Shown piece by piece: positions 34,284 to 44,079 of a stretch of 64,000 nt of DNA (position 1 is its first letter; every line of letters begins with the position of its first letter). Origin of the DNA: Okapia johnstoni (Eukaryota; Chordata; Mammalia; Artiodactyla; Giraffidae). The stretch spans positions 44,217,001-44,281,000 of the forward strand of contig CM044312.1 of NCBI GenBank assembly GCA_024291935.2, read 5' to 3'. The translations under genes were made by a program, and so were the position numbers. The notes beneath the pieces were generated by a model, which saw only the letters and a program-made list of their open reading frames with translations, searched no databases and was not told the origin of the DNA.

Positions 34284-34469
34284 CTAGTGGTTCTCAAACT
34301 TTAGTGAACATCAGAATCAATGGAAGGGTTTGTAAAAAGCAGATTGCTGGGCCCTCCGCTCAGTTTCTGATTCAAAAGGTCTAGGGTGGGGCCAAGAATT
34401 TCTGTTTCTAACATGCACCCCGGTGATGCTGATTTGGTAACTCGTGGAACCACATTTTGAAAACCTCTG
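34284..34469 (-). mobile_element. MER5A-like hAT-Charlie element
   Basis: It is complete from 'ctagtggttctcaaactttag' to 'ccacattttgaaaacctctg', which are its terminal inverted repeats. The internal 'ggtctagggtggggcc' is conserved. Confidence 0.8.
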
Positions 34470-35204
34470 CCTAAGACTGCACCTCAAATCTCATATTGCA
34501 AGCCTTTGAAAAGGTGAACACAGTCACACATCCAAAAATCTCACAAAGGAGGAAATCCTCTGGAGCTGGGTATCCTTTAGACAGGTGCAGAATTCATCTT
34601 GTCCATCCAGTTCTATATAAGAAGGCAGTGATCCGCCCAAGGCCAAAGAGGCACTACTGGGACTGGATTCATCTTCTGATTCTCCATCTCCCACCCCTGT
34701 GATCTCCACCACAGCAAGAGGCCCTCTGGTCAATGATCCAAATACACCCCAGTGCTGCCACTTGGTCCCTTTGTGGCCATGGGTAAATGACTTAAGCCCC
34801 TCTAGGCTTGTGACAGTCACAGGTCCTTGGAGTAGAAGAGAAAATATTCTGGCAACTGAAACAAACAAAAAATGTACTGGGAAAATAGTTTCAGGAAGTA
34901 AGGGGGGGGGGGTGGGTGGAGGGACAGGCACTGGCACAGCTTCATGGGACCTGAAGCCAGACTACAATGCCAGGCAGATAAGAATGGTCGGGTCGGGAGA
35001 TGCCCTTGACAGCAGAGTCTCTGTGACCCTTGGCACTGAACCCAGATTCCGGTAAGAGACATCTGACTCCTAGGGCTGCTACCCACAGCTGAGGAGAATG
35101 GGGCCCCTCATTCTAGACCCTCAGGCAAAAGGTGAGTCCTCAAATGGGAATCAGAAAGGGTAAAGGGATGTTGGACAATCAAAGAGCAAATGATTGCTCC
35201 CCAG
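34470..35204. other. Single-copy sequence with a G run
   Basis: A run of ten G residues lies at 34903-34912. MIR-like text ('ggccatgggtaaatgacttaagcccctctagg') occurs near 34775-34807 but is too weak to call. No exon is supported. Confidence 0.35.
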
Positions 35205-35350
35205 CCTCTGTTTGGCCGTTGGTAAACTGTTACACTGAGATACCCTTCATAAATTATGAGAAGATCTAATGAGGGAGTGTAAGTACAGCACTTAACCTGG
35301 CACACGGTAAGTATGCCACAGCTACTGGCTACCATCGCTGTTATTACTGT
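35205..35350 (+). repeat. MIR 3' half
   Basis: 'gttacactgagatacccttcataaattatgagaagatctaatgag' and 'gcacttaacctggcacacggtaagtatgcc' then 'gctgttattact' fit the MIR end. Confidence 0.6.
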
Positions 35351-35985
35351 TCTTTGCAATTATCATCAACCCTTCAAAGTCAAGATGGTTCCCCATTCCC
35401 TAAAGACTCCCAACAAGCTCCAAAGGACACTTTAGTTAATTCTGTAAAAAAATCTGCTTGAAGTAGCTCTGAATCCATAAGAAAAACCCAACTGGGTCTT
35501 CCCTACATTCTTTGAGGCCTTCAAGCACCCCTTGTCCACTTCATCTCAGATGCTAGACCACAGAACTACACCTGAACTGGAGCCAGCAAGTCATTTTAAG
35601 CTACTTCCATGGTAATGCTGGAGAACAGGTTGTTAGCTTTCATACAATTTCAGTTACAAAGGTGGTGAAAACTCAACCTTGGATTCAGTTCCCAGTAACA
35701 AATAAGCACACTTGTGTGTATCATCTCAGAGAGCAATTCAAAACCTTGCAAGAGGAGTTAAGCCCCTCCTCCTATTCAGTTCCACCTGGCCTCCTGCAAT
35801 TGGCAGAAAGACACAGAAAGGGCAGGACTTCATACTGTCACCCTCATGCCCAGGATTCCTCTTCTCCTCCTGCGACCATCAGCAGCCCAAGACATGACAT
35901 ACCAAAAAAATAAAACTTCTCTCTCCAGGTTCCCAATTAAAATCCAGACTCATTCCCTTGGAGCCAAAGATCCTCACTGTAATGA
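35351..35985. other. Single-copy sequence, no recognised feature
   Basis: Short overlapping open frames at 35662-35913 have no domain and no splice context. Confidence 0.3.
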
Positions 35986-36105
35986 ACAAATTCTCTGTGA
36001 CTGTTTATTATCTCCTTGAAGGGAGATACCTCCTGGATGCCAGGTACCCAGACTGATGCCTGGCATACAGTGGGTATACAACAAATACTCATTCATTGAC
36101 AAAAG
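35986..36105 (+). repeat. L2 3' end fragment
   Basis: 'ttattatctccttgaagggagatacctcc' and 'gatgcctggcatacagtgggtatacaacaaatactcattcattg' match the L2 end. Confidence 0.6.
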
Positions 36106-37272
36106 TCATACTGCATGCTTTCATTCTAGGAAGCCATTTACTTCAAGTTTAATCATGTTTGTCATGTTAAAAAAATACACTATTTAGCTTTTGCTCCTAA
36201 ACATTTCAGATCACTGCCCACCACAAACGACTGCATGAGGTCTTTTTGTTTTACAGGACAAAGTATAACTTTAAAACTCTTGTATGATGGCATTTGATAT
36301 CAATATAGAAAAGAAGCATGGGAATCTTTCATAGTACTATCACTTAATACACAAGCGGAGAAATGCTATACTGCAAAGCATCTGACCCTCACAACACTAA
36401 GAAAACGGACTGTGATATTTTAACTATAGAGATTAAACAAAAGAATAAACTTGATATTATATTGGCAGGCACAGGTCCCTCTGATGATCTCTTGTTGGGT
36501 TGCTCATTGCAATTTAATTCTGTTCTACTTTAAATTCAAGCTATTTTTCAGTTCAAGTCCACTGTCTCTTGACCTCAGAAATCACAGGTGAAGACGAATA
36601 GCCTCTGGGGTCATCTGTCTAGGCTATACCCACTCAGAGAGCTGGGTTTATTACCTCAGCTATGCTTCTCTGAGTAAACACAGATACGTAGACAGCGACA
36701 GAATGCTCATCCAAAGAAATTTTATATGAAAGCAATTTGTTTTAATCATCTTTAAACCCACGTTATTATTATTATTTAAGAATCATTTTCCACTCTTTCA
36801 GGGGTTTTAAGAAGTCTAGAAACAATCATATTTTGGCTCCCAAGCAAACAAATTTAGGCAGAGTGATTATAAAGAAAGTACAGGGAAAATTCAATTTCAG
36901 GGTATAAACAGTATGACTAAGAACAATGAAATTACTACTCTATTTTCTGTATGTTTCTAAGATGAAGGAAATAATTCATCAGCTTCAAAACAATCAGGCA
37001 AGTAACTAAAGGAGCAATTATTCTATGGCTTCATGTTGCTATCCCATTTATTACAAAAGAATTTTTAGATTTTCACATAGATGAAGCAAACCCAGGAATG
37101 ATATTGGAAGGCTACAGCCTGCCTGCTATAACCTTCTACAAAGAATCGTCTTTGAACAAATTGATATTTCCCAATCTTCACATAAGAGGAGTCTTTTATC
37201 AAAAATATTTTGCTCCAGACTTTTTAAAAATTTGGGAGTCCTCAATTTAACGTGATATGAAAAATGTCAAAT
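36106..37272. other. Repeat-free AT-rich block
   Basis: About 1.1 kb without a recognised repeat. A pyrimidine tract ending in AG at 36242-36257 looks like a splice acceptor, but no open exon with a matching donor follows. Confidence 0.35.
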
Positions 37273-37505
37273 TCTCATTTGGCTTAAATTCGAATCACCT
37301 AGAGATCTTAAAAAATTTGTACCTCCCCAGGCCCCACTCCCAAAGTTTTTGAATCAAATGGCTTGAGATAAGGAGAGTTGGTCACTTTTTTTTTTTTAAG
37401 TTTTCTCATTCTGTGTTATAGCTGGCTAGTATTCCACTGTGTGAATATAATATACAACATACTTTATTCAGTTACTTTTTAATGACAGCTTTATTGGCCC
37501 TTGGG
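37273..37505 (-). repeat. Inverted composite repeat, arm A
   Basis: Read on the minus strand, this arm is an L1 3'-end scrap, an A tract, then the 3' half of a MER5A-like element. It matches arm B (38823-39016 joined to 39481-39510) over roughly 230 bases at high identity, including the L1/MER5A junction. The MER5A part here is uninterrupted. Confidence 0.85.
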
Positions 37506-38138
37506 CTTCAAGCAAGGAGCTAGATTTACTTCAAGCAACACTGTAAGAGAAAAATGTAATATGAGCCATATATGCAATTTTAATTCAAGTAGCAAATTAA
37601 AAAGAGTAAAAAGAAATAGTAAAATTAGTTTAAATTATATATTATTATATCCAAAATATTACCATTTCAACATGTTAATATGTTAATAATACAAAATTAT
37701 TGAGATACTTTCACATTTTTTTCATACTAAGTCTTCAAAACAATGTATATTTCATACCTACAGTACATCTCACTAAGGATTAGCTACATTTCAAGTGCAC
37801 CACAGCCAAATGTGGACAATAGCTGCCCCAGGGACAGCAGATACAGGGAACAGCATCAAGAACTCACCACCTTGCTTCGGTTAACTCACATACAGCCTTG
37901 TTTCCTCTATACTCCCTCCCCACCCCTGAGATATTTTAAAGTAAATTCTAAAAACAGGACTATTTCATCCATGTCCAAATTTCCTTGATTACCTAATATT
38001 TTCTAACAATGAATTTGTTCAAATCAGGGTGTAAATAATCAACTATGAGGACCTCTTTTTAATGACAATGTTTTTTTTTATGAAACCAGCATAACAGAAG
38101 TTATACTTTTAGTAAAATGTTTTATTCAAAAAAAAAAA
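37506..38138. other. AT-rich single-copy sequence
   Basis: No repeat or exon signal recognised. Confidence 0.3.
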
Positions 38139-38262
38139 ATGTTTTATTCATTCAGATGATTTATTACACATCTATCTTGTGCCAAGTGCTGTTCTAGCCT
38201 CAAGACACAACAATGGACAAGACTCAAAGGAACTTCCGGTTTAACGCTTGCCTGCACATTTG
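38139..38262 (-). repeat. L2 3' end fragment
   Basis: 'attcattcagatgatttattacacatctatcttgtgccaagtgctgttctagcc' is the reverse complement of the L2 terminus. Confidence 0.6.
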
Positions 38263-38289
38263 GTTTGTTTGGGGAAGATTTAAAAAAAT

Positions 38290-38850
38290 TCCGGTTCCAA
38301 ATGGCAAACGGATAAAGTGTGGTCTATACAAACAATGGGGTGTTATTAGGCAATAAAAAGGAATGAAGCACTGATTCATGCTACAACAGGGATAAACCTT
38401 AACAATAACATGCTAACTGAAAGAAGCCAGACACAAAAGGCCACATGTTAAACGATGCCATTTTCGTGAAATGTCCAGAAGAGGCAAATCCATACAGGCA
38501 TCAAATAGATTAGTGGTTGGGAAGTGAGGGGGGAGACTGCTAATTGGTACAGTTTCTTTTGGGGATGGTGAAACCTTCTAAAGTGAATTATGAAGTCATG
38601 GTTGTATAACTGTGAATATACTAAAAACCACTGGGGATTTTCCTGGTGGTCCAGTGGTTAAGAATACCTGCTTCCAATGCAGGGTACACAGGTTTGATCT
38701 CTGGTCAGGGAACTAAGATCCCATATGCCATGTGGCACAGCCAAAAAGTAAACATTTTTTTTTTAATTAAGCCACTGAATTGTATACTTTAAATGGATGA
38801 ATTATATGAAATACTAATTATATCTCAATAAAGTCATTAAAAAACTTAAT
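38290..38850 (+). mobile_element. L1M 3' end with CHR SINE insertion
   Basis: 'ggataaagtgtggtctatacaaacaatgggg', 'caataaaaaggaatgaagc' and the 3' end 'ccactgaattgtatactttaaatgg' to 'tatctcaataaag'. The CHR SINE at 38634-38768 splits it. Confidence 0.85.
38634..38768 (+). mobile_element. CHR-type tRNA-Glu SINE
   Basis: 'gggattttcctggtggtccagtggttaag', B-box-like 'ggtttgatctctggtc', then 'gaactaagatcccatatgccatgtggcacagcc' and a T/A-rich end. The TSD AA(A/G)CCACTG lies at 38625-38633 and 38769-38777, one mismatch. This family is cetartiodactyl-wide and older than Bov-tA. Confidence 0.88.
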
Positions 38851-39016
38851 TGAATCAAGTAAGTTGTATATTATATTCACACAAGGGAATACCACCCAGC
38901 TGTAATATAGAATGAGAAAACTTAAAAAAAAAAGTGATCAAGCCTCCTTATCTCAAGCCATTTGATTCAGAAACTTGGGAGTGGGGCCTGGGAAGGGACA
39001 AATTTTTTAAGATCCC

Positions 39017-39473
39017 AACACTGGAGAAGGGAATGGCAAATCACTTCAGTCTTCCTTCCTTGAGATCCCCATGAACAGTATGAAAAAGCAAAAGGTTATG
39101 ACATTGAAAGATGAACTCCCCAGGTCAGTAGGTGCCCAATATACTACTGGAGAGGAGTGAAGAAATAACTCCAGAAAGAATGAAGAGATGAAGCCAAAGT
39201 GAAAACAACGCCCAGCTGTGGGTGTGACTGGTGATGGAAGTAAGGTCCGATGCTGTAAAGAGCAATATTGCATAGGAACCTGGAATGTTAGGTCCATGAA
39301 CCAGGGTAAATTAGAAGTGGTCAAACAGGAGATGGCAAGAGTGAACATCAACATTTTAGGAATCAGCGAACTAAAGTGGACTTGAATGGGCAAATTTAAC
39401 TCAGATGACCACTATATCTATTACTGTGGGCAAGAATCTTAGAAGAAATGGAGTAGCCCTTATACGCAACAAC
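39017..39473 (+). mobile_element. BovB internal fragment (copy E), endonuclease region
   Basis: A 457-base piece of BovB from the 5' side: 'actggagaagggaatggcaaatcac' at the start, then the endonuclease coding region. The TSD AGATCCC lies at 39010-39016 and 39474-39480. The piece stops inside the endonuclease and lacks the RT and 3' tail, unlike every other copy here. Confidence 0.85.
39257..39473 (+). pseudogene. BovB APE-type endonuclease N-terminus
   Basis: The translation gives 'KEQYCIGTWNVRSMNQGKLE', the APE-like opening with the metal-site asparagine in 'TWN', followed by 'ILGISELKWT'. There GGA has become TGA at 39384, giving a stop in 'KWTGMG'. The rest of the domain is absent. Confidence 0.82.
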
Positions 39474-39599
39474 AGATCCCTACGTGATTCTAATTTAAGC
39501 CAAATGAGAGTCAGTGGTTTCAAGGAAGACTCTGTCAAAGTGACTAACAGTTACAAAATGGTATGATAACTGCTCCCTCATCAACAGGCAGGCAGAGTG

Positions 39600-39900
39600 C
39601 CAAGTGTGTTTTCCAGTTTCAACCTGAAGGTAGTAGAGGGAGGCTTCCTACAAGTGACATCCAGGCTGAAATGTAATGGATGTGTGGGAATTAGCCAGGT
39701 GAACAGGGTGAGGAGGAACGCATCATAATGAGGACAGATATTTTATGTGGAAACTGGGAGGCCAGAGCACACGATGCGTGGCCCCTGGGACTCAGGAAGG
39801 GAGCTGCATTTATTTCAATGTGACTGGACACACAGAGCCAAGCCATGAGCGATGAGCTGGAGGTTATTCATACAAGACCTGACAAACCAGGTTTAAAAGT
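39600..39900 (-). repeat. Probable L2 fragment
   Basis: 'gggaggcttcctacaagtgacatccaggctgaaatg', 'ggaattagccaggtgaacagggtgaggagg' and 'gaagggagctgc' follow the reverse-complement L2 order. Confidence 0.5.
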
Positions 39901-40249
39901 GAGAAATATTCACTGATCAGTAAGACACTGACAAAAATTTAGTTTCAATTCCCTAACAGTTTCAATACATTTTTAACACAGCTTTATATATATATGAAAA
40001 GGTGGTACATATAAGATGCAAGTGCATATTTAGTGCATAGTTATCCTACAGACAATGTTTTGTTTAGATTTGAGGATTTGAGATTTCCTTGTAATACTTG
40101 CAAGGTGAAAACCAGAATAGGTGCTTATCATAGATTTCAGTAATTAGGATTTCCATTGCTTCATCATAAATTGATGAAATATTATAGTATTGTGGATCAA
40201 AAAGTAGGAAACAAAATGCCACATTCCAATGACTCTTTTCACGGAATAT
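39901..40249. other. AT-rich sequence, no recognised feature
   Basis: No repeat or exon signal that I can support. Confidence 0.3.
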
Positions 40250-40655
40250 GTGAAAGTGTTAGTTGCTCAGTCCTGTCCAACTCTTTGTGACTCCATGGAC
40301 TGTAGCCTACCAGGCTCTTCTGTCCATGGAATTCTCCAGGCAAAAATACTGGAGTGGGTGAAGAGTGCAAGTCTCTCAGTTGTGTCCGACTCTTTGTGAC
40401 CCCATGGACTATACATTCCATGGAATTCTCCAGGCCAGAATACTGGAGTGGGTAGCCTTTCCCTTCTCTAGGGGGATCTTCCTAACTCAGGGATTGAACC
40501 CAGGTCTCCCGCATTGCAGGCGATTCTTTACCAGCTGAGCCACAAGGGAAGCCCACTGGAGTGGGTAGCCATTCCTTTCTCCAGGGGCTCTTCCTGACCC
40601 AAGGATCAAACCCAGGTCTCCTGCATTGCAGGCAGATTCTCTACTGGCTGATCTA
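40250..40655 (-). mobile_element. Bov-tA SINE, outer copy, split
   Basis: The left part is 40250-40359 ('gtgttagttgctcagtcctgtcc' to 'tactggagtgggt'). The right part is 40567-40655, with the tRNA-like end 'ctctactggctgatctacag'. Together they make one Bov-tA. Confidence 0.88.
40360..40554 (-). mobile_element. Bov-tA SINE nested in another Bov-tA
   Basis: A complete copy from 'gaagagtgcaagtctctcag' to 'ccagctgagccacaagggaagccc'. A perfect 12-base TSD, ACTGGAGTGGGT, lies at 40348-40359 and 40555-40566; it is itself part of the outer SINE. Confidence 0.88.
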
Positions 40656-40719
40656 CAGAATACAACCAAATACAATCTTTTCTTTTTAATTGCACACCTC
40701 CTTTGGATAGGATATCAGG

Positions 40720-40882
40720 CTTAGTGATGTGAGGAACAGGAAAGGAAGGAATTATACTAGTCTTGCCTTCAAGGAATTTACAATCCAGTAAGGGAGGCTA
40801 TACATTTAAATAGGTAACTAGGCCCACGAGGCACTGGGGTGAAAGAATGTGAGGGTGAGTGTGAAAGAAAGTGCTGAAGACG

Positions 40883-40925
<43 letters not shown>

Positions 40926-41290
40926 AGAGAGACAGAGACAGAGAGAGACAGAGAGAGAGACAGAGAGAGAGTGGTGTGTGTGTGTGTATGTTTTAATGCT
41001 GTGAGAGACAGATTTCAGAGAGATGATTCTGGCAGAACTGGTTTATGAGATAAGCCTTGAAACACTTGGGGTTTCACAGGGAAAGACAACGAAAGAGCTT
41101 TCTAGGCAACAGGAGTGTAAGGGCAAAGGCAAAATGCTCTGTGGCTGAATACAGTTCAGGCTGCTAGTACACAGGGCTGGGGAATAGGGGTGGAGACAGA
41201 CACTGAGCCCAGGCTGCTGGATTCTGACTTTAGGCTAAAGGGTCTACCTTAGATGGAAAGAGAGAAAGGACCTGGGGTTACTTCACCACT
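40720..41290 (-). repeat. L2 element with internal microsatellite
   Basis: 'cttgccttcaaggaatttacaatcc', 'gaaagagctttctaggcaacaggagtgtaagggcaaaggc' and nearby text follow the reverse-complement L2 order. The GT/GA microsatellite at 40882-40990 lies inside. Confidence 0.55.
40882..40990. repeat. Compound (GT)n(GA)n(GT)n microsatellite
   Basis: (GT) about 10 units, then a GA-rich part with scattered ACAGAGAC interruptions, then (GT) again. Strong purine bias on the plus strand from 40903 to 40971. Confidence 0.97.
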
Positions 41291-41299
41291 AATACAGTT

Positions 41300-41500
41300 G
41301 CACTTTGTATTAGTTGTAAAGTAGTTGGAAACTTAACTTTCCCTAGTCTCATTTGGAGATCGGGGATATAATAACAGGGCCTGCTTTGGTGTTGCTCTGA
41401 GGATTAAACAGTTTAAGTCATGCACAGTACTCAAGCCACTACCTGGCACAAAAAGATCAGCAGCTACCACTGCTGTTATTAATGTTATAATTATTAACTA
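41300..41500 (+). repeat. MIR fragment
   Basis: 'aacttaactttccctagtctcatttggagatcgggg', 'ggtgttgctctgaggattaaac' and 'actacctggcacaaaa' match MIR. Confidence 0.55.
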
Positions 41501-42689
41501 CATAAGCCACTCAATAATTTTTAGCAATGTAATGACAGGATCTAAACAATTTACCTGACTATGATATGAAGGCAGGACTGAGGGAGGTAAATCTGCCTGA
41601 AAGCAATATTAGGACAGAGTAGAGAAGTCCCTAAGACCCTGAGCTAAAATGGTGCAGGGGCAACGGGAAGGAATGGAGGTGAAAGACAAGAGGAAGGAGA
41701 GACACAAACTAGGGTGAGATGAACATGAACATGGTCTAAATAGTATTGATTGGGAAGTCAAGATGGATGTTTCCAGAGAAGGGGGCTCAAAGCTGACGAA
41801 TAAGATGTAGACAAGAAAGGAATTCACAGTGAACCACAAACAACTATCAATTCTGAAGGATCCTTCAACTTGACAGCCTCCATGATCCTCAGTGTCCCAC
41901 AGCCCTATTATTTCTGTAGGCATTCTGGATTGAAGGATTCTCCAGCCCTCCCTGGAGTATCCTTGAAATGGAATTAACAATTAAGAAAATACAGTCCTGC
42001 TGAGACACACAGTATAAATAAGACTGCAGATTATCTAGGTCTTCATGCAAAGAAAAGCATTATACTACCCCTAGAACTGGATAAAACAGAAGGAAAAAAG
42101 GGATCTCTAGTTCTGCCCCACCCTCTATTTTGCCATTAGCCCTTCAGGTGGTAATCATGACATACTTAGCTAACTTCGCCTTGCCCTCAGTTTTACAAGA
42201 GAACAAAGAGTCAAAATGTAGTTATTTTGCTAAAAGTTTGCTGCAGAAGTTTCTGGAACTAGTAGTGGTTTCAACTCTCCATTCTACACATGGCAAGAGA
42301 GGTTCTAGCTGGTCTTCCAGTACTTTCCTTAAGAGGCAGAAACCATTACTACGTTCAGAGTTCACCCACTACAGTGGGTAAAACTCATCAGATTTCTCTT
42401 TAGATTTAGGTGAAAGTAAACTTAAATCTAGGTGAAAGGAGAATTTCCTCTCCTCCTACATGAAAAGTGCCCCATCTGTCTACCAGGCCCACAAACTATA
42501 AATTCAACCACAAAAATCAATGGCAGTAAGAATCTCAACAATTCAGAAAATAGTACAACTAGACACTTGTTATTGACAGTGGAAAGTTTACCGCTCAACC
42601 TCAAGTGGTTTGAATATGTTGCATCACTGAACTCTATCCTAATGAGTTAACATCTAATTAATTAAATAGTGGGAGCAGGAGACATTTCA
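41501..42689. other. Single-copy sequence, no recognised feature
   Basis: About 1.2 kb with no repeat family recognised. The open frames at 41609-41980 (minus) and 42130-42381 (plus) have no domain. Confidence 0.35.
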
Positions 42690-42905
42690 GTGTAGTGAAA
42701 GGAGCTAAAAATTTACAGTCAGAAAGACTATTAGTAAATATCCAGCTCAGCAATCTTCTGTTGACCCTGGGCAGGTTCCCCAATCTAGGCTGCAGTTTCT
42801 TCATCTGTAAAACGCAGATAACCTCACAGCACAGCCATCAAGATGCTGAAGATTAAATAACAGCCTATGGCATCCTGAACTTACAGCATAACTATTAGCT
42901 ATTAC
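42690..42905 (+). repeat. MIR element
   Basis: 'tccagctcagcaatcttctgttgaccctgggcaggttcccc', 'gcagtttcttcatctgtaaaacgcagataa' and 'gaagattaaataac' follow the MIR consensus. Confidence 0.7.
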
Positions 42906-43024
42906 TGAAACTAACTCTCAGTAATGATAATGCAATAAATCTCCTTTTCGCTAAGCAATAGTTTTTGTTATAAATAAAGTTAAGTGGCTACTGGCTATAA
43001 CAGTGGAAATTACATTTCAGTTTC

Positions 43025-43460
43025 TTGGAAGCAATACAGCATAATAGAGAAGATGAGCTGGAATTCCAGTTCTGCCAGGATAATCTTGAAAAATTGGTTA
43101 ACCTGCTGGAGCCTCAGTTTCCCATCTGGTTAGAAATACTGAGGTAATAAGGCTATTGTAATGTTTAACAGGGCTTCTCTGGTGGATCAGTGGTAAAGAA
43201 TCTGCCTGCCAATGAAGGAGAGGCAGGTTTGATCCCTGAGCTGGGAAGATCCTCTGGAGAAGGAAATGGCAACCCAGTATTCTTGCCAGGAAAGTCCCAT
43301 GGACAGAGGAGCCTGGGGGGCTACAGTCCATAGGGTCGCAAGAGAGACAGACATGACTTAGCAACTAAACAACAACAGCAATATTTAATGAGGTGATCTT
43401 TACAAAGTTCCTAGTACATTTCCAGCTCTCAGTAGGTGCTGGATTAATAGTAGTTATTGG
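43025..43460 (+). repeat. MIR element split by Bov-tA
   Basis: The left part has 'gagctggaattccagttctgcc' and 'gcctcagtttcccatctgg'. The right part, after the SINE, has 'tgatctttacaaagttcctagtacatttcc' and 'gtaggtgctgg'. Confidence 0.7.
43169..43380 (+). mobile_element. Bov-tA SINE, full length
   Basis: tRNA-like head 'gggcttctctggtggatcagtggtaaag' and B box 'ggtttgatccctg'. The body ends 'ctaaacaacaacag'. Imperfect TSD: 'aatgtttaa' at 43158 and 'aatatttaat' at 43381. Confidence 0.93.
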
Positions 43461-43559
43461 TATTTGTTCAGTTTCCCAATAGAAAAACAAAAGGATAAAC
43501 ATGAAAATCAAAACCAGTAAGAGATCACCATTCCTCATATTTTACAGAGAAGTTTTCAT

Positions 43560-43760
43560 CATTCATTCCATAAATATTTCTTTTGTACCTACTGTGTGTC
43601 GGGCACTGTTGCTGACATTGGGATTGGGGTGATGGACACTCTAGAGTGGGGGAAACAGTAAACAGTCTAAGGAGACAGTTTCAGAGAGAGATGAGTGCTA
43701 TGACGAATACCAAAAAAGGGTGGTGTGCCCACATGTTGATGGAGGCGATGGGCATTTAGC
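43560..43760 (-). repeat. L2 3' end fragment
   Basis: 'attcattccataaatatttcttttgtacctactgtgtgtcgggcactg' is the reverse complement of the L2 end. Later text is weaker. Confidence 0.6.
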
Positions 43761-44079
43761 TTGGGTGTATTTTAGCCCAGGCCAACCAAGTTTGTTTGCT
43801 TGGGCCAGAATTGGGACTTCACCTTGTATGATGCTTGGGAGTACAGTATGGATGATCAGAAGTTAGACCTACACCTTTATCTGTGGATGGATCTCTTTAG
43901 CAACGGCAGCTTAAAATATTTCTAAATGCCTTCATCCCAGTACTCAAACTCTATGGGTCAGGAAGGGTGTGGGGGTGGGGTGGCGGTGGTCGCGGTGGTT
44001 CAGACGCACCTCAGCACAACCCTCAAGCACATCGAAAGTGACAACTTCACAGCTCCCTCAACTCAGGAGTCCTGACTAA
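43761..44079. other. Island shore with a G-rich run
   Basis: Unique sequence. 43965-43991 has several G runs on the plus strand and could form a G-quadruplex. Confidence 0.4.

Larger units (their letters stand above)
38823..39510 (+). repeat. Inverted composite repeat, arm B, interrupted by BovB
   Basis: It holds the same L1-scrap, A-tract and MER5A order as arm A but in plus orientation. The MER5A part breaks at 39016 and resumes at 39481 ('tacgtgattctaatttaagcc'). The BovB copy E fills the gap. Confidence 0.85.

Noticed and set aside
34524..34937. 137-codon minus-strand open frame starting in a proline-rich stretch
   Set aside because: The proline run is the translation of the G run at 34903-34912. 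No conserved motif follows.
36242..36270. Pyrimidine tract and AG resembling a splice acceptor
   Set aside because: No downstream open exon with a good donor. Single acceptor-like sites are common by chance.
40250..40655. Tandem duplication of Bov-tA
   Set aside because: A nested insertion with a 12-base TSD explains the arrangement better.
41609..41980. 123-codon minus-strand open frame
   Set aside because: No domain, no splice context and composition like its surroundings.
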